Shown here: in pieces, positions 62,713 to 64,000 of the stretch
How the letters are laid out: each line of letters begins with the position of its first letter
How positions within the stretch are numbered: position 1 is the first letter of the stretch
Assembly: GCF_002775205.1 (NCBI RefSeq)
Contig: NC_036455.1
Coordinates: 2,766,501-2,830,500 of the forward strand
Source of the DNA: Xiphophorus maculatus
Lineage: Eukaryota > Chordata > Actinopteri > Cyprinodontiformes > Poeciliidae
DNA length: 64,000 nucleotides
Reading direction: 5' to 3'
Program-made: the position numbers and the translations under genes
The notes under the pieces: generated by a model
Seen by the model: the letters and a program-made list of their open reading frames with translations, nothing else
Told to the model about the DNA's origin: nothing
Databases searched by the model: none

Positions 62713-64000
62713 GGTGATGGTCTGGAGCTGCTTTGATGCTTCAGGATCTCAACTTAATGTCAAAATCTTCTTTTAAACAACAACCAAACTTTGGCATCAT
62801 TACTGATGCTCTTTCTAGTCTCAGGGTCAAATTAATTGGGAAATCATCAAAAATACAAATATAAATAAAGTGAAAGCGGTTTAAAATTAGTCTTAGCATA
62901 AGAAGAACCAAGTTGGAGAAAACATTAGTTTAGGGTTCTTGTTCGAATGTCGTGTTTAAAACTTTTTCTTGTCTGAAGTAAGACCTGGAACAAGATGTGT
63001 ATTTTGCAGTGAAAATGTTCTCCCATAGCCTGCATTTTTCATTGCTTTCACAAAAGAAAACAGAAAGTCATGAACCTGGAAATAAATCAACATTTTATAC
63101 TCAATGTCAGTCTCACAAAGTGACATGTTGTTAAACCTAGATAGACTCAAAGTTTAAGTTTATTCCTTCATAGCCATACAGAAAGAAAGATGGAGATAAT
63201 ATTGTTTTATATTCTCCTTTTTGTTTTCTTTTATCATAAATTGTTTCTTAGTTTCATACGCATGTCAACCATGAATGAAGCAAATGTTTATAAATCATCC
63301 TCTTGCTTGTTGACAATCCCAGAATGAAACTGACAAAATGACATTTCATGTCTAATGCTTCATGAATTTGACTCAACCTTGTGAATTTTCTGCATCTTTT
63401 TTGTCACTGGCTTCTACGCTGATGCCTCTGTTTGTACATTATAATTATAATCTCAGCTCACCGCTTAATTTTATTTGGAAAGTAGAGACAAACATCCCTG
63501 AGTTTCAAACACCTCATGTGTGTATGAGTGTGTCTTAAATTTTAATCACCGTCGTCTGGATTTGCTTTCTTTAACATGCTGCTGTATCGGTGGGGTGAAA
63601 AAAAAAAATCCTGATTAATCACATGATCCATCACCTCAGCGATAAATTAATGACATGATTCATCACCACGGTGGTTTGATGGAAATAGAGCCATTAATTT
63701 TAGTGATCAGCTGACGGAGGGGTTGTGACGTTGGGGTTAAAGAGACAAGCGGGAGGGCAGGATCTAACACTGAGAAATGGAAAGGACAAAAAGAAAAATT
63801 GCTGAAGGAATATTTAACAGTGTGACAGTAACGGAGAATGAAACTGAAACCGAGGGAGCAGCGAAATGAAATGAAGGGAAGTGAAGAGACGGAGCACCAG
63901 AAGCTCTTAATTGGGGATGTCAGTTTCTACAAGGCTGCAGTTGGGATGTCACTTTGGTATCTTTTCTGCAGACATGATGGGACAGAAAGACGAAGACAGG
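62713..64000. other. No gene recognised; possible conserved island 63540-63730
   Basis: 63540-63730 has repeated GATTAATCACATGAT and CATTAATTTTAGTGAT-type sites and looks non-repetitive. The last bases include ATG ATG GGA CAG AAA, which could be chance or an exon cut by the window edge. Confidence 0.35.

Overview
The window is a vertebrate nuclear segment, almost certainly from a ray-finned (teleost) fish. Four protein-coding genes are split by short GT-AG introns. Their reconstructed proteins match vertebrate families. The non-coding part carries teleost-style repeats: Tc1-like transposon relics, hAT- and piggyBac-type MITEs, tRNA-derived SINEs, 5'-truncated LINE pieces and long CA/GT tracts. 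There are no bacterial-type genes, operons or CRISPR arrays. All gene models were built by reading splice junctions by eye; no database search was run.

Layout, left to right. (1) 1184-2026, minus strand: three coding exons of an orphan class-A GPCR, best recognised as gpr20. TM1 to TM4 are present; the TM5-TM7 exon must lie beyond the left edge. A complete Tc1-type MITE (698-1065) sits downstream. (2) 2027-6382: intergenic, with a LINE fragment and a cluster of hairpins. (3) 6383-9322, plus strand: complete cfap20 (six coding exons, 194 aa), a ciliary/centriolar doublet-microtubule protein, with RFX X-box-like sites nearby and one apparent GC-AG intron. (4) 11942-24567, minus strand: complete dgat1 (17 coding exons, 516 aa), the ER acyl-CoA:diacylglycerol acyltransferase that makes triacylglycerol. 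It is convergent with cfap20. Its introns hold a hAT-like MITE, a tRNA-Asp-headed SINE-like unit, a larger TIR element, a Tc1 relic and a giant inverted repeat that makes up nearly all of intron 13. (5) 24568-27265: the dgat1/tbc1d20 divergent intergenic region, with a piggyBac-like MITE and a compact CCAAT/E-box/ETS promoter. (6) 27266-37411, plus strand: complete tbc1d20 (ten coding exons, 409 aa), a Rab1 GAP anchored in the ER. (7) 37412-64000: about 26.6 kb in which I find no convincing exon. It holds repeats, microsatellites, nested transposons and some non-repetitive islands rich in ATTA-type sites that could be conserved non-coding elements.

Functionally the genes are not a pathway cluster. 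dgat1 and tbc1d20 both act at the ER (lipid-droplet supply and Rab1-dependent ER-Golgi traffic), cfap20 acts in cilia, and gpr20 is a plasma-membrane receptor. From memory, the human orthologues lie on several chromosomes (GPR20 and DGAT1 on 8q, CFAP20 on 16q, TBC1D20 on 20p), so this order looks fish-specific. The most unusual structure is dgat1 intron 13: arms of roughly 350 bp nearly fill the 792-bp intron, so the pre-mRNA could fold into a very long hairpin bringing the two splice sites together.
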